Below, piece by piece: positions 32,675 through 41,500 of a DNA stretch of 64,000 nt. The position numbers were made by a program, and so were the translations under genes. How positions within the stretch are numbered: position 1 is the stretch's first letter; every line of letters starts with the position of its first letter. Origin of the DNA: Halorhodospira halochloris (lineage in GTDB: Bacteria > Pseudomonadota > Gammaproteobacteria > Nitrococcales > Halorhodospiraceae); assembly GCF_002356555.2 (NCBI RefSeq), contig NZ_AP017372.2:682001-746000 (forward strand), read 5' to 3'. Under the pieces are notes generated by a model that had not been told where the DNA came from, did no database searches, and worked only from the letters and a program-made list of their open reading frames with translations.

Positions 32675-34393
32675 ATGACCTATCAAGCCCTTGCGCGAAA
32701 ATGGCGTCCCCGCCGGTTCGAAGATGTGGCGGGTCAAGAGCATATACTGCGCGCCCTGAGTAACGCCCTCGCGGACGGGCGCATCCATCACGCCTATCTG
32801 TTCAGCGGTACCCGCGGTATAGGTAAGACCACGGTAGCCCGAATCCTTGCCAAGTGTCTGAATTGTGAAGAGGGCATCACTGCTACTCCGTGTCGGGAGT
32901 GTCCAAGCTGTCGCGAGATAGACCAGGGCCGATTCGTCGATTTGATCGAGGTAGATGCCGCCTCGCGCACCCGGGTCGAGGATACTCGCGAGCTGCTCGA
33001 TAATGTGCAGTATTCACCCAGCCGGGGGCGCTTCAAGGTCTATATCATTGATGAGGTGCACATGCTCTCGGGCAGTAGCTTCAATGCGCTGCTCAAGACC
33101 CTTGAAGAGCCGCCTGATCACGTCAAGTTTCTGCTTGCCACTACCGATCCACAGAAATTGCCGGTTACAGTCCTCTCGCGCTGTCTGCAATTTCATCTGC
33201 GCCGTTTGCCGAGTGCCCTGATCTGTGAGCGGTTGCTTAAGATTGCCGGCGATGAAGGCGTCGAGGTCGATAGCGGCGCAGCGCTGCGCTTAGCCCGTGC
33301 CGCTGATGGCAGCATGCGTGACTCTCTGAGTTTGCTCGATCAGGCCCTCGCCTATGGCGATGGCGCGGCTCGCGAAGACGAAGTGGCCGCCATGCTTGGT
33401 TCCCTGGAGGGCAGCCAGGTGCTTGATATCATTGAGGCCCTGGCTGGAGGGGATAGTGATAGGGTGGTCCGCGCAGCGCGCGATCTAGCTGAGCAGGCAG
33501 CGGATTTCGATGCCATCCTGAGCGAGGTCGTGGCTACGGTACACACTCTGGCGTTGGCTCAGCAGGCGCCCGGGGTTATAGCTGAGGATGAGCCCGAGCG
33601 CGAACGGTTGTTGCGTCTGGCTCAGCAAATCAGTGGCGAGGATCTGCAGCTTTACTATCAGATTGGCATCCATGCCCGCCGCGACCTGCCTTATGCGCCC
33701 GATCCGGCAACCGGTTTCGAGATGGCGTTATTGCGGATGCTGGCGTTCCGCCCGGCGCAGATGCCACCTCGCGATGGTCGGGCCCAAGGCAGCGGGTCCC
33801 GGGACAGCAGGCCCGAGGATGGCGGACCCGGCAATAGCGGCGGGGGATCGCCGATCTCCTCAGCAGGCGCAGGGCGCACCCTTGCACAGCAGGGCGCAAC
33901 GCAGCAGCAAGCAGGCAATAAAGTGCAGCAGCATGGCGCCAGTCAGCAGCCAGCGGCCCCAGAGCCAGGTCAGCTCGGCGGGCAGCAGGGTGCTGCATCC
34001 GCAGCGGCCGACTACTGGCGTAATGTTGTTGGCCAGCTTGATGGTATGCTGTACGCACTGGCCAGCCATTGCCAATGGGGCGGCAGGGATGGTAACCGTA
34101 TAACCTTGCATCTTGATCAGGCGCAGCGCTATCTGCTCAATGATGAGCGCCGCCAGAGGTTGTGTGAGGCCTTACAGAGTAGTTTTGGCGAGGGGCAGCT
34201 TGAGTTGCGTATTGAGGTGATGGATACTCAGCTTACCCCAGCACAACAGGAGCAGCAGCGTCAGCAGGAGTTGCAGCAGCAGGCTGAAGAGAGCCTGCGC
34301 CAAGATCCGGGCCTGCAAGGGTTGCAGGATGCTTTCGATGCGCAGGTGCAAGGTGTACGGCCGATAGATGATTTACAGCAGAAACAGAGGTAG
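32675..34393 (+). CDS. dnaX: DNA polymerase III subunits gamma/tau
   Basis: 572-residue clamp-loader ATPase. The start MTYQALARKWRPRRFEDVAG is typical. Walker A GTRGIGKTT lies near residue 45, zinc cysteines are CLNCEEG, PCRECPSC, Walker B is VYIIDEVHMLS, and the sensor/arginine finger is VTVLSRCLQFHLR. Domain III ends near 370. A Gln/Gly/Ser/Ala-rich linker follows (about 370-445) and then a short tau-like domain ending with a Gln-rich tail. I see no A-AAA-AAG slippery site, so a separate gamma product by frameshifting is not supported here. It is followed by ybaB and recR, the usual order. Confidence 0.96.
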   Translation: MTYQALARKWRPRRFEDVAGQEHILRALSNALADGRIHHAYLFSGTRGIGKTTVARILAKCLNCEEGITATPCRECPSCREIDQGRFVDLIEVDAASRTRVEDTRELLDNVQYSPSRGRFKVYIIDEVHMLSGSSFNALLKTLEEPPDHVKFLLATTDPQKLPVTVLSRCLQFHLRRLPSALICERLLKIAGDEGVEVDSGAALRLARAADGSMRDSLSLLDQALAYGDGAAREDEVAAMLGSLEGSQVLDIIEALAGGDSDRVVRAARDLAEQAADFDAILSEVVATVHTLALAQQAPGVIAEDEPERERLLRLAQQISGEDLQLYYQIGIHARRDLPYAPDPATGFEMALLRMLAFRPAQMPPRDGRAQGSGSRDSRPEDGGPGNSGGGSPISSAGAGRTLAQQGATQQQAGNKVQQHGASQQPAAPEPGQLGGQQGAASAAADYWRNVVGQLDGMLYALASHCQWGGRDGNRITLHLDQAQRYLLNDERRQRLCEALQSSFGEGQLELRIEVMDTQLTPAQQEQQRQQELQQQAEESLRQDPGLQGLQDAFDAQVQGVRPIDDLQQKQR

Positions 34394-34402
34394 GCAGTCG
34401 TG

Positions 34403-34726
34403 ATGAAAGGTGGACTTGGCAACATTATGAAGCAGGCGCAGAAGATGCAGGAAGATATGCAGAAGGCGCAGGAAGAGATAGCAGCTATGGAGATAACCGG
34501 CGAGGCCGGTGCCGGCATGGTTAAGGTCTTAATGACCGGCAAACAAGAGGTGCGCAAGGTAGATATAGATCCCTCGCTGTTCGAGGATGACCGGGAGATG
34601 GTTGAGGACCTGGTCGCTGCGGCGTTCAACGATGCGGTGCAGAAGGTCCAGCGCGAAAGCCAGGAGAGAATGTCCGGCATGGCCGAAAGCATGGGGTTGC
34701 CGCCCGGGATGAAGATGCCGTTTTGA
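34403..34726 (+). CDS. ybaB: YbaB/EbfC nucleoid-associated protein
   Basis: 107 residues: [20 protein letters not shown], then [36 protein letters not shown], and the C-terminal [11 protein letters not shown] typical of the family. Forms a tweezer-like dimer that binds DNA; probably linked in function to RecR/DnaX. The ATG at 34403 is preferred over the overlapping GTG at 34400. It starts 10 bp after dnaX, in the same operon. Confidence 0.95.
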   Translation: MKGGLGNIMKQAQKMQEDMQKAQEEIAAMEITGEAGAGMVKVLMTGKQEVRKVDIDPSLFEDDREMVEDLVAAAFNDAVQKVQRESQERMSGMAESMGLPPGMKMPF

Positions 34727-34796
34727 TCTTTTCTGACTGCTGTTTAGGTATTTCCCGGTAGTGCTCACAGGGATTTGATGGGGCCAATTAAAGCCC

Positions 34797-35414
34797 ATGG
34801 GTAGCGCTTTTTCACCAGGATTGACTGAGCTTATCGACTCGTTGCGCCGGCTGCCTGGTGTTGGTGCCCGGACCGCGCAGCGGATGGCGTTGCATCTAAT
34901 GCAGCGCGATCGTGATGGGGCTCGGCGGCTTGCAGCGGCCCTGAGCAACGCTGCAGACAGGGTCGGCGAGTGCCGTGATTGCGGTATTCTCACCGAGCAG
35001 CAGCTGTGCAGTATTTGCTCTAGCCCCAAGCGCGACCGTTCCCTGTTGTGCATCGTTGAGAGTAGCGCCGATGTTATCGCCCTGGAGCAGGCTACTGATT
35101 TTAGCGGCGTCTACTTGGTGCTCGGAGGCCAATTATCCCCGTTGGATGGTATCGGGCCCGAGGAGTTAGGGTTGGATCGCCTCGAGCAACGCCTTGCAGC
35201 TGGGCAGATAAGCGAGATAATCCTCGCCACCAGCCCTACGGTTGAAGGCGAGGCCACCGCTCATTATGTTCGCGAAATGGCTTGCGAGTATGCCGTGCGC
35301 ACTACCCGTATAGCCCACGGGGTTCCCATGGGCGGTGCACTTGAGCAAGTCGATCAGGGGACACTTTCTCACGCCTTCCTGGGTAGGCAAGAATATGGTG
35401 GTAGCTCACAATAG
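34797..35414 (+). CDS. recR: Recombination mediator RecR
   Basis: 205 residues. HhH motif LIDSLRRLPGVGARTAQRMA, the four-Cys zinc finger CRDCGILTEQQLCSIC, the Toprim domain LLCIVESSADVIALEQ with YLVLGGQLSPLDGIGP, and the C-terminal Walker-like THRIAHGVPMGGALEQVD-type end (here TRIAHGVPMGGALEQVD) are all present. With RecO and RecF it loads RecA at gaps. It is the last gene of the dnaX-ybaB-recR run; a nested pair of fold-back repeats follows. Confidence 0.97.
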   Translation: MGSAFSPGLTELIDSLRRLPGVGARTAQRMALHLMQRDRDGARRLAAALSNAADRVGECRDCGILTEQQLCSICSSPKRDRSLLCIVESSADVIALEQATDFSGVYLVLGGQLSPLDGIGPEELGLDRLEQRLAAGQISEIILATSPTVEGEATAHYVREMACEYAVRTTRIAHGVPMGGALEQVDQGTLSHAFLGRQEYGGSSQ

Positions 35415-35420
35415 GGGACT

Positions 35421-35655
35421 ATCCCTGGGCCACTTAACCGCTCCGGAGTGGAGGACGCCGTAAATCCGTCCCTGGAGGGTGCCTCTAAAACTTCGCCGGC
35501 GCCACTCATCCGCCCCGGTGTGGAGGTCTTGGCGCCAGGGATGGCGCCATGAAGCCTCCAGGGATGGATTCACGGCGTCCTCCACAACGGGGCGGATGGT
35601 GGCGCCGGCGAAGTTTTTAGAGGTTCCCTGGAGCGGTTGAGTGGCCCCGGGGGAT
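35421..35655. repeat. Nested fold-back repeats (copy C inner inside C outer)
   Basis: The outer element has arms GGGCCACTTAACCGCTCC (about 35437-35454) and GGAGCGGTTGAGTGGCCCC (about 35630-35648). Its core is cut after TCCCTGGAG by a complete second element (about 35479-35630). That inner element has its own arms, AAAACTTCGCCGGCGCC and GGCGCCGGCGAAGTTTTT, and the core in reverse orientation. TCCCTGGAG occurs on both sides of the inner element. The tips are GGTGCCTCTAAAA and TTTAGAGGTTCC. Confidence 0.9.
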
Positions 35656-35706
35656 TTAATGGTTCCGAATATAGTCCACTGTTCATATTCAGCTTGAGGA
35701 TGCAGG

Positions 35707-36054
35707 ATGTCAGTTGAGGAAATCTTCGCGCAGATTGCACGTGGCGAGGGTGACGCCGATGTCGTTTATGAGTCGGAGCAGGTGGTAGCCTTTCGCGACA
35801 TCAACCCGCAGGCCCCGGTACACGTGCTGGTCATTCCGCGTCGCCAGATCCAGACCCTGGAAGAGCTAACCCCCGAGGATGGTGATCTGTTGGGGGAGAT
35901 GTTCACTGCGGCGCGTGAAGTAGCCCGCCGTGAGGGCATAGCCCAGAGCGGTTATCGGACTGTATTTAACTGCGGCCCGGATGGTGGCCAGGAAGTCTAT
36001 CATCTTCATCTGCACGTAATCGGCGGCCGCCCGTTAAAGTGGCCTCCAGGCTGA
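35707..36054 (+). CDS. HIT-family protein, HinT-like
   Basis: 115 residues. Typical HinT path: SVEEIFAQIARGEGDADVVY, VAFRDINPQAPVHVLVIPRR, and the catalytic His triad in YHLHLHVIGGRPLKWPPG. HinT proteins hydrolyse purine nucleoside phosphoramidates. It stands alone between two fold-back repeats, with its own short upstream region and a ribosome site TTGAGGATGCAGG before the ATG. Confidence 0.93.
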   Translation: MSVEEIFAQIARGEGDADVVYESEQVVAFRDINPQAPVHVLVIPRRQIQTLEELTPEDGDLLGEMFTAAREVARREGIAQSGYRTVFNCGPDGGQEVYHLHLHVIGGRPLKWPPG

Positions 36055-36079
36055 AAGAATGGGCGCTGAAAGCTTAGCG

Positions 36080-36233
36080 TTCTCCGAGAAAAACTTCGCC
36101 GGCGCCACCATCTGCCCCGGTGTGGAGGTCTTGGCGCCAGGGATGGCGCCATGAAGCCTCCAGGGATGGATCCACGGCGTCCTCCACACCGGGGCATATG
36201 ATGGCGCCGGCGAAGTTTTAGAGGTTCCCCGAG
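36080..36233. repeat. Fold-back repeat, copy D
   Basis: Arms AAACTTCGCCGGCGCCACCA and (right) ATGGCGCCGGCGAAGTTTTA; core in reverse orientation (GGTCTTGGCGCCAGGGATGG ... GGATCCACGGCGTCCTCCAC). Right tip TTTAGAGGTTCCCC is intact, left tip altered. It separates the convergent HIT and HDOD genes. Confidence 0.93.
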
Positions 36234-36257
36234 GCTGACTTGCCGCCTTGGAGAGGG

Positions 36258-37733
36258 TTATTTGCTGAGCTCTTTCAGGCGCACGCTGGCGAGTGCACAG
36301 AGTCGGCGAAACCTCTTGAAGCTCGTCTCGTCGAGGCGGTTGTCAACTCTGTGCCGGTCGGCGTAAAAAATGCCGCGCGGCACTTCACCGACATAGAGCG
36401 AGGCTAGGAAAAACGAACGCCCTGCAGCTATCCCTATCAAGGGGGCTGGGGCCCGGCCGCGCATGCGGTCAAAGCGATTGGGCTGCAGCCATACTGCCGC
36501 CGGTTTTGCCATGAGATCCTGGATAAGCGAAGGGCGCGATATGTCGACGCGGAAGCGGTGAAAGAGAGGATCACCTGTAGCGCCCAATACGAACTTTGCG
36601 GCTAGGGTCTCACGATCGGGCCTCAGTTCGGCATAAAGGACCCTGCTCAACCCCAAGCCATCGTATAGTCCGCTCATAGCCAAGTTCAGCACTGCGTCGT
36701 CCTGCTTGGCAGGCTCATTGCGTATCTTCAGTTTTTCTATTGAACGGGAATAGTCGCGCCGCTCAAGTTCGTTGCGGACTCGATTAAAGATATTCAGTCG
36801 TGGTGCCAAGCAGACACCGCCCTTCGCTTGACCATGGGAGAGGTACGGATTGGGGGCGGCGTCGACAGAGCCCTCTTCGCCCTCGCCAAGGAGCAATGGG
36901 GCGAAGGTTACCGGTTTCCAGGGCAATAGCGAGCTGGCATCGCGCGCTCCGGCTGTTATCTCCTCCTGGATACTATCTTCGCTAATCTCCAGTAGCTCAC
37001 TAATCGCTTCAATTAGCGGCTTCATCTCGGGGTGCTCCCAACCCTGACGGGCTAGTGCGGCTAAACGCGCCGCTAGCCCAACCGCCCAGCTGCGCGGTGA
37101 GCGGGTGTCGGCGGCCATTGAGTGGCTTGATTCGGCGACTAGATTGGGTAACTTCCAGGCCTGCGCCAGGGCTTGATTCAGCTCTCCTAAGGAAAAGCCG
37201 AGAGTGACGTACTCTGCTTCAGAGGCGTATGTTGGCTCTGGGGCCATTTCATGGATGGCGCGCATTACCGCGCCGTGATCATGGATCCACATGGCCAGCT
37301 CAGCACTATGGCGCAGCATGGCGGCAGTGAATACCTCATTGGGCAACATATCGGCCAATTTGAATGCCCAGCGCCGTGCCTGACAGGCGGCGTGTATTGC
37401 CCGCTCACAGGTGAATAGATAGCCGCGGTAGTTGTCAGCATTGAGAGTATCCTGTGCCCCCGTCATGCTAGCGATGACCTTCTGCAGGCCGCCGGTACCG
37501 CGCATTAAGACGGCCTCTTCCATGCTGTGTATGCCGCCTTCAAAATGTCGCGGGGCAATGGCGTTAACGTCTCTGATCAAGTTCAAGACCAGCGCTGGGT
37601 CCCCATATACTTGTTCGGCCAAATCTCTGGGAGAGAGATCGAAATCGATGCTATGGGTGGGGATCCGCGGCAGCCGTGTCTCAGATAAGATGGCAACCCA
37701 GTCTGTAATTCTTTGCGTATAATGCTGAGCCAT
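36258..37733 (-). CDS. HDOD-domain protein
   Basis: About 491 residues. The N-terminal region (LPRIPTHSIDFDLSPRDLAE ... EEAVLMRGTGGLQKVIASMT) follows the HDOD pattern seen in signalling proteins, with HSAELAMWIHDHGAV and LGFSLGELNQALAQAWKLPN. The rest, about 250-490, is a poorly defined region that ends like a GAF-type sensor (RSFFLASLYVGEVPRGIFYA). No enzymatic motif is visible. HDOD proteins take part in c-di-GMP and motility control. It is divergent from motA, which fits such a role. Start ATG at 37733; an upstream in-frame start at 37760 is less likely. Confidence 0.7.
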   Translation of the reverse strand: MAQHYTQRITDWVAILSETRLPRIPTHSIDFDLSPRDLAEQVYGDPALVLNLIRDVNAIAPRHFEGGIHSMEEAVLMRGTGGLQKVIASMTGAQDTLNADNYRGYLFTCERAIHAACQARRWAFKLADMLPNEVFTAAMLRHSAELAMWIHDHGAVMRAIHEMAPEPTYASEAEYVTLGFSLGELNQALAQAWKLPNLVAESSHSMAADTRSPRSWAVGLAARLAALARQGWEHPEMKPLIEAISELLEISEDSIQEEITAGARDASSLLPWKPVTFAPLLLGEGEEGSVDAAPNPYLSHGQAKGGVCLAPRLNIFNRVRNELERRDYSRSIEKLKIRNEPAKQDDAVLNLAMSGLYDGLGLSRVLYAELRPDRETLAAKFVLGATGDPLFHRFRVDISRPSLIQDLMAKPAAVWLQPNRFDRMRGRAPAPLIGIAAGRSFFLASLYVGEVPRGIFYADRHRVDNRLDETSFKRFRRLCALASVRLKELSK

Positions 37734-37951
37734 AGAGATCCTGTTATTGTATGGGAGCATTCGACTATTTCATTGGGGGGTGCTCTACCCAAACAGCTTT
37801 CGTAGCCCCCGTGCCAGGGGGTTAAGGGTAACAGAATACTAGTAACGCCTGAGTTTATAAATCAAACATCAAGCCCCGAGCCTTATTAGCGCACATAGGT
37901 TACACTGTGCGACGGCGATTTGCTTAGGTGCGAGGGTAGGATAAGCAGACC

Positions 37952-38824
37952 ATGATAGTACTAATCGGCGCCGCTATCGCGTTCTTCTCGGTTATAGTTG
38001 GCTATGCAGCGCACGGCGGCCACCTGACCATCCTGTGGCAGCCTTATGAGTTTTTGATCATCTTCGGTGCGGCGATTGGCGGCTTTTTGATCGCCAATCC
38101 TATGAAGATCATCCGCCAAGTTATATCGACCGTGCCGAAGATACCTGGTGGTGCGCCCTATTCGCGCGAACATTATATGGACTTGCTGGCGCTGCTCTAC
38201 GAGATATTTCAGCGTGCTCAGAAGGATGGGCTGCTTTCGATCGAGGATGATGTAGATAACCCGCACGAGAGCGAACTCTTTCAGTCATATCCGCGGATCC
38301 TAAATGATCATGTGGCGCTGGAATTTCTCTGTGATTATCTGCGCCTCATGGTGGGTGGCAATATGAACCCCTTTGAGATGGAAAATCTCATGGATGTCGA
38401 GATAGAGACCCACCATAAAGAGGCCGAAAGACCAGCGGCAGCAGTCAATAAAGTAGCTGACGCTATGCCAGGGTTCGGTATTGTGGCAGCGCTTTTGGGC
38501 GTAGTTATTGCGTTGGGTTCACTCGACGCTGATGTTATGACAATCGGTGGACTGGTGGCCTCTGCGCTGATAGGTACGTTTACCGGTATTTTTGCCGGCT
38601 ATGCCTTTATTGGTCCGGTCGGGCAGGCGATGGAGCATCGAGTCACTGAACAGACCAAATTCCTTGAGACAATTAAGGTGACATTGCTGGCTGTGCTCAA
38701 CGGATATAAGCCGGTTGTGGCTGTGGAGTTTGGCCGTAAGGCGATGTTCGAGGCCGAGCGCCCGACCTTCTTTGAGCTGGAAGAGCATGTGAAGATGATG
38801 GCCGCCAAGAAGCAGGAAGGATAG
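37952..38824 (+). CDS. motA: Flagellar stator protein MotA
   Basis: 290 residues, four membrane helices. The opening MIVLIGAAIAFFSVIVGYAA, the cytoplasmic loop with ALLYEIFQRAQKDGLLSIED (charged residues that contact FliG), and the third and fourth helices with MPGFGIVAALLGVVIALGSL and GPVGQAMEHR (the conserved prolines) are present. Length and form match H+-type MotA rather than short PomA. With MotB it forms the ion-driven stator. No other flagellar genes are in the window. motB follows 15 bp later. Confidence 0.95.
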   Translation: MIVLIGAAIAFFSVIVGYAAHGGHLTILWQPYEFLIIFGAAIGGFLIANPMKIIRQVISTVPKIPGGAPYSREHYMDLLALLYEIFQRAQKDGLLSIEDDVDNPHESELFQSYPRILNDHVALEFLCDYLRLMVGGNMNPFEMENLMDVEIETHHKEAERPAAAVNKVADAMPGFGIVAALLGVVIALGSLDADVMTIGGLVASALIGTFTGIFAGYAFIGPVGQAMEHRVTEQTKFLETIKVTLLAVLNGYKPVVAVEFGRKAMFEAERPTFFELEEHVKMMAAKKQEG

Positions 38825-38839
38825 GGCGGATCGATACCC

Positions 38840-39919
38840 ATGGTCGATGAGAATAAGACCCGCCCGATAGTAGTAAAACGGGTTAAGAAGGCAGAGCACG
38901 GCCATCACGGAGGGTCGTGGAAGATAGCCTTTGCCGACTTCATGACGGCGATGTTTGCTATCTTTCTGGTGCTTTGGTTGTTGTTGGCGCTGGATGATGA
39001 TCAGCGCCGGGGGATTGGTCAGTATTTCCAAGATCCGACGGCATTTAAGGATCCGGCGAGTCGTGAGGTGATTGATTTTGAGGGCGAGCGGCAGGCTCCA
39101 ATCGACCTAGAAGGTATGCCTATTGGTCGGGATTGGTTGGAGACCGAAGAGATGCGCGAACTCGCCGAAGACTTCCATGAGAGGGTCATGGGGATTCCCG
39201 AGCTGGAAGATTATCACGACCAAATCCTCATGGATCTGACAGAAGATGGGCTCCGTATTCAGCTAGTCGATGAAGAAGGGCGGCCCATGTATGAGTCGGG
39301 TAGTGCTCAGCCTGAACCGCACACCCAAAGGATACTCCGTGCTCTGGCCGAGGCCTTCGAGGGAATCCCTAATCCGATATCCATTTCCGGACACACTGAT
39401 GCCCGTCCCTTTGTGCGCGATGACTACGATAATTGGTTCCTTTCGGCAGATCGGGCCAATGAGGCACGGGTGATTCTGCGTGACGCCGGTTTAGGCAGCG
39501 ATCGCGTGGCTCAGGTCTCGGGCTATGCTGATACTATTCCCTTTGATAGAGAAGATCCTCGTTCGCCGGTAAACAGGCGTATATCTCTTACCCTGCTTAG
39601 CCCCGATGCGATATCAAGAATTGCCGAGCGGGAGGGATCGGTAGGTGAGTCGTTGGATATGGGACAGCTAGAAGAGGGTGGTCCAGTTGACCTGCTGACC
39701 CCGGAGGAGCGCCGCGAACGTGATGAGGGGGCGCAGTTAAGGCGTGAGCAGCCGCCTGACGTTGAAGACCCGGAACCGGAGCAAGAGGCTGAGGACCCGG
39801 AACCGGAGCGAGAGGCTGAAGAGCCGGAGGGCGAGCCTGATGGAGAGGATGCGGAAGGGGAGCCGCGTGATCTGTTAACCCCGGAGGAGAGAAGGCGGCC
39901 TGAGCCGGAGACTTGGTGA
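38840..39919 (+). CDS. motB: Flagellar stator protein MotB with acidic C-terminal extension
   Basis: 359 residues. Cytoplasmic basic start, one membrane helix FADFMTAMFAIFLVLWLLLA with the ion-binding Asp-33, plug region, then the OmpA-like peptidoglycan domain (ISISGHTDARPFVRDDYDNW, LSADRANEARVILRDAGLGS, NRRISLTLLS). After about residue 265 comes an unusual acidic tail with the near-duplicated unit DLLTPEERR (about 284-292 and 347-355) and between them repeats of DPEPE-type. The tail is not part of standard MotB and may be a salt adaptation or interact with the cell wall. Confidence 0.94.
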   Translation: MVDENKTRPIVVKRVKKAEHGHHGGSWKIAFADFMTAMFAIFLVLWLLLALDDDQRRGIGQYFQDPTAFKDPASREVIDFEGERQAPIDLEGMPIGRDWLETEEMRELAEDFHERVMGIPELEDYHDQILMDLTEDGLRIQLVDEEGRPMYESGSAQPEPHTQRILRALAEAFEGIPNPISISGHTDARPFVRDDYDNWFLSADRANEARVILRDAGLGSDRVAQVSGYADTIPFDREDPRSPVNRRISLTLLSPDAISRIAEREGSVGESLDMGQLEEGGPVDLLTPEERRERDEGAQLRREQPPDVEDPEPEQEAEDPEPEREAEEPEGEPDGEDAEGEPRDLLTPEERRRPEPETW

Positions 39920-39967
39920 TGTCAGTGGGCCGTTTTTGTCGTTAGTCGAGCATTATTTGGAGATTAT

Positions 39968-40519
39968 ATGGGCCTTTCGAAATGGAACTTGATTTGGATC
40001 GACCTTGAGATGACCGGGCTCGATCCGAGTCAGGATCGCATAATCGAGATGGCGGCAATTGTTACAGATAGCAACCTGGATGTTATTGCTGAAAGCCCAA
40101 TTCTGGTGATCAATCAATCTCAGCAAGTGCTGCAGAACATGGATGAATGGAATACCAAGCAGCATAATCAGTCGGGTTTGATAGAGAGGGTTCGCTCTAG
40201 CACTATGGATGAGGTTCAAGCCGAGGATGAGATGCTGCGGTTCCTCGGTCAGTATGTGCCGGCAGGTGTCTCACCTATGTGCGGGAATAGTATATGTCAG
40301 GATCGGCGCTTTATGGCGCGCTGGATGCCGCGCTTGGAGGCTTATTTCCATTACCGCCACATAGATGTTAGCACCCTTAAAGAGCTGGCACGGCGTTGGG
40401 CTCCAGGCGTTGCTCAGGGAGTCTCCAAAAGTGGTTCCCATTTGGCGCTCGACGATGTGCGCGACTCAATCGCAGAGTTACGTCACTATAGGCGCGAGTT
40501 TATGCGCTTGCCCGTCTAA
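39968..40519 (+). CDS. orn: Oligoribonuclease
   Basis: 183-residue DEDDh exonuclease that degrades 2-5-nt RNAs, including pGpG from c-di-GMP turnover. Catalytic motifs are [20 protein letters not shown] (Asp, Glu), [20 protein letters not shown] (Asp) and [20 protein letters not shown] (His, Asp). Length and start [19 protein letters not shown] match the family. Its presence complements the GGDEF/HDOD and MshE genes nearby. Confidence 0.97.
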   Translation: MGLSKWNLIWIDLEMTGLDPSQDRIIEMAAIVTDSNLDVIAESPILVINQSQQVLQNMDEWNTKQHNQSGLIERVRSSTMDEVQAEDEMLRFLGQYVPAGVSPMCGNSICQDRRFMARWMPRLEAYFHYRHIDVSTLKELARRWAPGVAQGVSKSGSHLALDDVRDSIAELRHYRREFMRLPV

Positions 40520-40557
40520 GGTAGGCCAGGTTTTCGCTCAGGAAGAAAGATCACCCT

Positions 40558-41364
40558 ATGCTTTTATCTCCCCAACAGCTGAATGATCGACTCGGATCCG
40601 CGGGTGTGCTAGTCGTCGATGTCGGCGACCGCTCACGTTATCAAAAGACGCACATACCGGGGGCTGTTCAGCTCGACTATGAAGTCCTTGTTAAACGCGA
40701 GCCGCCGGCGATGGGCTTGGCCCCGGAGCCTGATTGTTTGGCTCGGGATTTGGCGGCTGTCGGGATAAGTGACGACATTGAGGTCGTGGCCTACGACTCG
40801 GACGGTTGTGGCAAGGCCAGCCGCCTTGCCTGGAGCCTGGATTGGCTTGGCCATCCGCGTCATTTCATTCTAGATGGCGGATTGCAGGGGTGGTTGGAAA
40901 GTGATCTGCCGGTTGGCAGAGAGCCGACTCAACCTAAACCGGCCTATCTGGATGAACAGGCGCGCGCACCTCATTGCTTGGTTGATTCGCAGTGGGTGTT
41001 ACAGCGGCTGAATGATCCTGAGGTAGTGTTGCTCGACTGCCGTACCCGTGAGGAGTACACCGGGGAGCAATCCTTAGCTGAACGCGGCGGGCATATACCT
41101 GGGGCTGTCCACTTGGACTGGGCTGATCTTAAGGATCCCGAGGCAGCCCCAGCCTTGCGCAGCGAGGCTGAGCTGCGTGCCATGCTGGCCGAGCGGGGAG
41201 TGACAGCGGAGCAAGATATAGTGGTCTACTGTCAAAGCCACCACCGTTCGTCGTTGATGTACGTCGTCTTGCGCACCCTCGGCTTTGCTGGCGTGCGGGC
41301 CTATGCGGGGTCTTGGTCGGAGTGGGGTAATAATCCGGATCTGCCGGTTGCGGTGACAGAATAA
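40558..41364 (+). CDS. Two-domain rhodanese-type sulfurtransferase
   Basis: 268 residues with two rhodanese modules. The inactive N-terminal module (SRYQKTHIPGAVQLDYEVLV ... AYDSDGCGKASRLAWSLDWL) precedes the active C-terminal module (VVLLDCRTREEYTGEQ, GHIPGAVHLDWADLKDPEAA). Its loop CQSHHRSS holds the catalytic Cys. The CxxxxR-S loop differs from CGSGVTA of mercaptopyruvate sulfurtransferases and resembles thiosulfate sulfurtransferases, so the donor is probably thiosulfate. It faces ppsA across a terminator. Confidence 0.87.
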   Translation: MLLSPQQLNDRLGSAGVLVVDVGDRSRYQKTHIPGAVQLDYEVLVKREPPAMGLAPEPDCLARDLAAVGISDDIEVVAYDSDGCGKASRLAWSLDWLGHPRHFILDGGLQGWLESDLPVGREPTQPKPAYLDEQARAPHCLVDSQWVLQRLNDPEVVLLDCRTREEYTGEQSLAERGGHIPGAVHLDWADLKDPEAAPALRSEAELRAMLAERGVTAEQDIVVYCQSHHRSSLMYVVLRTLGFAGVRAYAGSWSEWGNNPDLPVAVTE

Positions 41365-41377
41365 CGGCGGCCAATTA

Positions 41378-41420
41378 GGGAAACTCTAAAACTCCCCGTG
41401 GGGAGATTTTAGATGTCCCC
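41378..41420. repeat. Tip-only fold-back repeat (mini copy)
   Basis: GGGAAACTCTAAAACTCCCC is followed after GT by GGGGAGATTTTAGATGTCCC. Both tips of the family are present back to back, and the arms and core (about 110 bp) are gone. Confidence 0.75.
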
Positions 41421-41448
41421 ATCAGTAGGGCTAGTCATAGCTAAAATA

Positions 41449-41476
41449 AGCCCCCGCCCAAGTTAGGGCGGGGACG
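41449..41476. terminator. Hairpin between convergent sulfurtransferase and ppsA genes
   Basis: GCCCCCGCCC-AAGTTA-GGGCGGGG: eight GC pairs with a six-base loop. Likely ends transcription from one or both sides. Confidence 0.6.
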
Positions 41477-41500
41477 GCGGCTTTGGCTGGCTCCTTTGGC

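Noticed and set aside
33700-34020. Possible programmed frameshift site for a DnaX gamma product
   Set aside because: No A-AAA-AAG or similar slippery sequence with a following stop in -1 frame is visible in the linker region.
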